A DNA stretch of 17,561 bases from JACQXM01 sp964569425 (lineage in GTDB: Bacteria > Planctomycetota > Phycisphaerae > UBA1845), in the NCBI GenBank assembly GCA_964569425.1, contig CAZMVD010000086.1, forward strand, positions 1 through 17,561. Direction: 5' to 3'. A model generated the notes under the pieces. The model was not told the DNA's origin. It saw only the letters and a program-made list of their open reading frames with translations, and ran no database searches. Positions within the stretch are counted from its first letter, which is position 1, and each line of letters begins with the position of its first letter. Made by a program: the position numbers and the translations under genes. Shown here one piece after another: positions 14,255-17,561 of this stretch.

Positions 14255-15646
14255 TCAGCGGGCGATGAGCATCGCGGTTCCCATGTAAATGGTGACGGAT
14301 AGCACGTCGTTCATGGTGGTTACCAGCGGGCCGGAAGCGATGGCCGGGTCGACGCCGATCTTGCGGAAGGTAAAAGGCAACGCAATTCCCAGGACGCCGG
14401 CGATGAGAATGGCCGCGGTCATGGCCAGTCCCACGGCGACGGCGATGCGCGCGGGTTCGCTGGCGTGGCCCCCCTGGCCTTCCAGCGATTCCAGCAGCGG
14501 CAGGCACAATGAGGACAGCGCCCAGGCGAGCAGGCCGCAGATCGGTGCCATGGTCAGGGCAATCCGCCCTTCGCGCAGGAACACGCGCAGCAGCCGCGTG
14601 GACGCGAGTTCTCCGGTGGCGAAGCCGCGGACGATGACCGTCGTGGTTTGAATGCCGCTGTTGCCGCCCATCGCCCCGATCAAGGGGACGAACAGCGCCA
14701 GGGATCCGAACAGCACGATGTCGAATTGGGGTTTGCTCAGTCCCAGCACCGAGGCAGTGAGCATCATCCCTACCATGCACGGCAGCAGCCAGGTGAGGCG
14801 GATGCGGGCCGCCTGAAGCACCGAACCGGATTCCAGTTCGCTGGCATCGGTACCGGCGATGCGCAGCATGTCTTCCTCAGCCTCTTCTTCGGCCACGTCG
14901 AGGACGTCGTCGTGGGTAATGCGGCCCACCAGTCGCTTCTGGGCATCCACCACGGCGGCCGTCATGGCGTCGTACTTTCGCATGATCTGCACGACGGTTT
15001 CCTGGTCGTCATCGACTTCGACCACCACGGGGTCGCGATCACAGATTCCCTCGAGCGTGGTGTCGGCCGGCGAGGTGACCAGGCGGCGGAGCGGCACGGT
15101 GCCGATCAAGCGGCGTGCCGCATCCACGATGTAAATATCGTTCAGTTCTTCATCCGCGGCGGCTTGGCGGACGTGTTCAATGGCGTCGGCCACGGTCCCC
15201 GAGGCAGGCAGGGCGATGAGGTCGGGCGTCATGATTCCGCCCGCGGTCGACTCGTCGTACTCGAGCAATTCCTCGATTTTGTCTGATTTTTCGTCGGCGA
15301 TGGTTTCGAGGATTTCGTCGGCCTGCTGGGGTGTCAGCTCGCCGAGGACGTCGGCGGCGTCGTCCGGCGGCAGTTCCGCGACGATTTCCGAAAGCGATTG
15401 GGTGTCCAGCTCTTCGACGACCTCGCCGCGAACAGCCTCATCGAGCAGGACGACGACCTCGGCGGCGATCCGCGCGGGCAGGGCAAAGATGATCCGGGAT
15501 CGCTGCTCCTCGTCGAGCAGATCAAACGCCTCGGCGATGTCGGCAGCACGGATGTCAGCCAATTCCGACCGTAGGCGCGCTTCGTCCTGCGTCTCCAGGA
15601 CGGCGACAAGGCGCTCCAAAGCGGCGGAAGTCGTTTCTGGGTTCAT
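14255..15646 (-). CDS. mgtE: MgtE-type magnesium channel/transporter
   Basis: This 463-aa product has the full MgtE architecture and normal length. A cytoplasmic N-terminal helical domain (about 1-130) contains the repeated 'DIAEAFDLLDEEQR' and 'ELPPDDAADVLGEL' motifs. A pair of CBS domains (about 131-260) starts after 'ESTAGGIMTPD' and includes 'IYIVDAARRLIGTVPLRRL' and 'AAVVDAQKRLVGRITHDDV'. An acidic connecting region ('DVAEEEAEEDM') leads to the membrane domain (about 275-463) with the pore signature 'PLIGAMGGNSGIQ', a second 'FTFRKIGVDPAIASGP' segment and a closing transmembrane helix. In the family the N and CBS domains sense cytosolic Mg2+ and close the channel when Mg2+ is high. The gene is antisense to the array and diverges from ilvC. 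No Mg2+ riboswitch is visible in its short leader, so control is probably at protein level. Confidence 0.95.
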   Translation of the reverse strand: MNPETTSAALERLVAVLETQDEARLRSELADIRAADIAEAFDLLDEEQRSRIIFALPARIAAEVVVLLDEAVRGEVVEELDTQSLSEIVAELPPDDAADVLGELTPQQADEILETIADEKSDKIEELLEYDESTAGGIMTPDLIALPASGTVADAIEHVRQAAADEELNDIYIVDAARRLIGTVPLRRLVTSPADTTLEGICDRDPVVVEVDDDQETVVQIMRKYDAMTAAVVDAQKRLVGRITHDDVLDVAEEEAEEDMLRIAGTDASELESGSVLQAARIRLTWLLPCMVGMMLTASVLGLSKPQFDIVLFGSLALFVPLIGAMGGNSGIQTTTVIVRGFATGELASTRLLRVFLREGRIALTMAPICGLLAWALSSLCLPLLESLEGQGGHASEPARIAVAVGLAMTAAILIAGVLGIALPFTFRKIGVDPAIASGPLVTTMNDVLSVTIYMGTAMLIAR

Positions 15647-15776
15647 GCCTGGTGGTCCGAATGCGTGACCCGGTTAAGAGGGGGTATTATGATCGGAGTA
15701 AGGCGCTTGGCAATGCACAAGCGGCGGAAATTCCGTGCCGGTGCGCTCGCGATGACACCCTTCAGGAGAGCTGCGC
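15647..15776. promoter_or_regulatory. Divergent promoter region between mgtE and ilvC
   Basis: The 130-nt gap must hold promoters for both genes. TATTAT at 15685-15690 is a candidate -10 for ilvC, without a good -35. On the minus strand CATAAT (complement of 15687-15692), with TTGCCA (complement of 15708-15713) 15 nt upstream, is a candidate for mgtE. The two would overlap. Both matches are weak and by eye. Confidence 0.35.
15764..15769 (+). promoter_or_regulatory. Strong ribosome binding site of ilvC
   Basis: AGGAGA lies 7 nt before the ilvC ATG and fixes that start. Confidence 0.7.
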
Positions 15777-16772
15777 ATGTCGCTGAAGATCTATCGAGAC
15801 AAGGATGTATCCTTCGAGGCCTTGCGCGGCGCGCATGTGTCGGTGATTGGATACGGCAACCAGGGGCGGGCGCATGCGCTGAACCTGCGTGATTCGGGAT
15901 GCGATGTTGTTGTGGGACAGCGTCCGGGGCCCGGGGCGCGGCGCGCTGCCGCGGACGGCTTCCAGCCGGTCGGAATCCGTGAGGCGATCGAACGCGGCGC
16001 GCTGTTGATCCTGGGCCTGGCGGATGAAGCGGCGGCGGCGGTGTACAACGAACAGATTGCGCCGGGCCTGCGCGACGGGCAGACGCTCGGTTTTCTTCAT
16101 GGGTTCAATATCCGGTTCGGCTTCATTCGTCCTCCGGAGAGCGTCGACGTGGTGATGGTGGCGCCCAAGGGGCCGGGAACGCTGCTGCGATCGCTGTTCG
16201 TGGACGGGAGGGGATTGCCGGCGCTGATGGCGGTCCATCAGGATGCGTCCGGTCTGGCGAAACAGCGGGCGCTGGCCTGGGCCGCAGGCATCGGCAGCGG
16301 TCGGGCGGCGGTGGTGGAGACGACGTTCGCGTGCGAGACGGATACCGACCTTTTCGGCGAGCAGGCGGTGTTGTGCGGAGGCGTGACGGCGTTGACGGAG
16401 GCGGCGTTCGAGACGCTGGTGGCTGCGGGGTACCCGGCCGAGTTTGCCTATTTAGAGTGTGTCCACGAACTCAAGCAGATTGTGGACCTGGTGTACGAGA
16501 AGGGAGTGCGGGCGATGCGCGAGCGCATCAGCCACACTGCCGCGTACGGCGACGTGACCCGCGGACCGCGGATCATTGACGATCGTGTGCGACAGGGCAT
16601 GAAACAGTTGCTGGAGGAAATCCGCAGCGGCGTTTTTGCCCGGGAGTGGATCGAGGAGCATCGCGCGGGGAGCGGGCGGTATCGTGCCCTGCGGGAATTG
16701 ACGCCCAGCCAGCGCTTTGAGGAAGCCGGTGCGGCGGTGCGTGAATGGATGCCATGGCTGGGACGAGAATAA
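15777..16772 (+). CDS. ilvC: Ketol-acid reductoisomerase (class I)
   Basis: The product (331 aa, usual class I length) catalyses the isomeroreduction of 2-acetolactate or 2-aceto-2-hydroxybutyrate in valine, leucine and isoleucine synthesis, using NAD(P)H and two Mg2+. Visible features are the Rossmann motif 'VIGYGNQGRAHALNLRDSG' (23-41), H108 in 'LGFLHGFNI', K131 in 'MVAPKGPG', and metal ligands D191 and E195 in 'TDTDLFGEQ' plus E227 and E231 in 'ECVHELK'. S252 precedes 'HTAAYGD'. The coenzyme loop after beta2 reads 'GQRPGPGARRAAADGF' (47-62). It has no Ser where NADP-dependent members usually have one to hold the 2'-phosphate, though two Arg are present, so coenzyme preference is open. The gene appears monocistronic: ilvB and ilvN are not adjacent and a convergent gene ends 31 nt downstream. 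Mg2+ dependence gives no firm reason for its pairing with mgtE. Confidence 0.96.
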   Translation: MSLKIYRDKDVSFEALRGAHVSVIGYGNQGRAHALNLRDSGCDVVVGQRPGPGARRAAADGFQPVGIREAIERGALLILGLADEAAAAVYNEQIAPGLRDGQTLGFLHGFNIRFGFIRPPESVDVVMVAPKGPGTLLRSLFVDGRGLPALMAVHQDASGLAKQRALAWAAGIGSGRAAVVETTFACETDTDLFGEQAVLCGGVTALTEAAFETLVAAGYPAEFAYLECVHELKQIVDLVYEKGVRAMRERISHTAAYGDVTRGPRIIDDRVRQGMKQLLEEIRSGVFAREWIEEHRAGSGRYRALRELTPSQRFEEAGAAVREWMPWLGRE

Positions 16773-16803
16773 GGGGATAGCGCCGGAGTGGTGCGCGGCC
16801 GCA

Positions 16804-17561
16804 TTACTGCGCCGGGGTTGGGTGGATCGGCGGAGACTTTGGCGCCGACCGAATCAGCAACAGCGGGACCAGCAGGAAGATACTCGCGCCGTAACAGCCG
16901 ACCATGCCCAAGCCGACCACCAGGCCGAGCGACTGGATGGCCGGGGTACTGGTAAAAACCAAAGAGGCGAAAGCGAGCAACGTCGTACAGGTGGTCATGG
17001 TGATGGCCTGCCCGGCGGGAATGAACGCGTGCGCCAGCGCGCTGCGTGAAGCATTCCGGGCGCGGTTCTGACGGGCGATCTGTACCAGGAAAATGCCGTC
17101 GTCCACGCCGATTCCCACCAGCAGGGGCAACCCTACAAGGTTGACCATGTTGAGGCCCAGGTCCAGAACGCTCATAGCGGATACCAGGAGCAGTATTCCG
17201 CCGGCCGCGGGCAGCAGTGCCAGGAGTGTGTCTCCGACGCGGCGATAGAACAGCAGCAGCCCGAGAACGACGACTCCGGCCGCGACCGGGGGCAGGCGGG
17301 TGAGATCGTGGCGGACCCATCGTTCGGTATCGTGGCCGAGCACCGCCATGCCGGTGAGCGTGGCGCCGGGACAGGGGGCGAGCGCGGTGCGGATCGACTC
17401 GATGGCGGCGGCGCGTTGTGTTCGGGTGGTGAGTGGGCGGCCAAAGAAGACGTACATGACCGAGGCGTTCGCGGGCTGGTCGGGCGCGGGCCAGGTGGGC
17501 AGCACCATGTGGGCCAGGTTGGGGTAATTCCGCAGCGTGTCGAGGGAGGGGGGGGCGGGCA
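16804..17561 (-). CDS. MMPL/RND family transporter, C-terminal part (partial)
   Basis: The stop (TAA) is at 16804-16806 on the minus strand, and the frame stays open to the right edge, so the 5' part lies outside the window. An internal ATG at 17508 is not the real start. About 251 residues are visible. They comprise the end of a periplasmic loop ('VMYVFFGRPL') and a group of transmembrane helices with the RND/MMPL signature 'VGIGVDDGIFLVQIARQ', followed by 'AITMTTCTTLLAFASLVF' and 'SLGLVVGLGMVGCYGASIFL'. This is the C-terminal membrane half of an MMPL/RND exporter, the class that includes lipid and hopanoid transporters such as HpnN. The substrate cannot be assigned from this half. In the family the Asp pair in TM10 ('GVDD') belongs to the proton pathway. 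The C-terminus is a short Pro/Ser-rich cytoplasmic tail. Confidence 0.9.
   Translation of the reverse strand, partial: PAPPSLDTLRNYPNLAHMVLPTWPAPDQPANASVMYVFFGRPLTTRTQRAAAIESIRTALAPCPGATLTGMAVLGHDTERWVRHDLTRLPPVAAGVVVLGLLLFYRRVGDTLLALLPAAGGILLLVSAMSVLDLGLNMVNLVGLPLLVGIGVDDGIFLVQIARQNRARNASRSALAHAFIPAGQAITMTTCTTLLAFASLVFTSTPAIQSLGLVVGLGMVGCYGASIFLLVPLLLIRSAPKSPPIHPTPAQ

Noticed and set aside
1..17561. CRISPR array, insertion sequence, tRNA or rRNA gene
   Set aside because: No regularly spaced repeats, transposase motifs, terminal inverted repeats, or tRNA/rRNA-like sequence were seen on either strand.

Overview
The window is a GC-rich bacterial chromosome segment with tightly packed genes. 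The taxonomic call is an inference from gene content. Secreted COG1228-type amidohydrolase paralogues with Lys/Glu/Pro-rich inserts, heptameric microrepeats between genes, a planctomycete-like ketol-acid reductoisomerase coenzyme loop and a large MMPL/RND exporter together suggest a planctomycete or relative (Planctomycetota). No rRNA, tRNA or phylogenetic marker is present to settle this.

Layout. (1) 151-627 (+) encodes a small flavin reductase-like FMN-binding protein. (2) 628-1185 is about 560 nt without a convincing gene; it holds a weak candidate promoter. (3) 1186-14206 (+) is the main feature: eight consecutive genes encoding nine amidohydrolase-like units, one gene being a tandem fusion. 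They behave as one operon: ATGA or TAGTG overlaps at 2832, 4022, 7123 and 10007, and only short gaps elsewhere. Every product starts with an apparent signal peptide. (4) 14255-15646 (-) is a complete MgtE-type Mg2+ channel. (5) 15777-16772 (+) is ilvC, divergent from mgtE across a 130-nt promoter region. (6) 16804 to the right edge (-) is the C-terminal part of an MMPL/RND transporter, cut by the window end.

The striking point is in the amidohydrolase array. All nine units keep the family's composite beta-sandwich signature: the N-terminal 'VRDGRI..VG' strand, the 'PGLID'-like turn and the C-terminal 'RIGSL..GKdADLVV..GDP' motif. By eye, only the sixth gene (10007-11290) keeps the metal ligands: HNH, a third His and the catalytic Asp. 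The other eight units have lost one or, usually, all of them. The reading frames are intact, translationally coupled and exported, so these look like maintained pseudoenzymes rather than decaying genes. One member (4022-5518) has gained a Cys/His-rich patch just after the strand that would have carried the HxH motif. Another (7125-10010) is a double-unit protein with a separate beta-rich domain inserted in its second unit. Four units carry charged linkers at about the same structural position.

Working model (inference): the cluster encodes a periplasmic or secreted heteromeric assembly in which one active metal-dependent hydrolase is surrounded by seven inactive paralogous proteins that scaffold, bind substrate or regulate. 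The substrate cannot be read from the sequence. The flanking mgtE, ilvC and MMPL genes look unrelated. Two heptanucleotide microrepeat tracts (TNNCGAA-like units) sit at two of the junctions in the array where neighbouring genes do not overlap.
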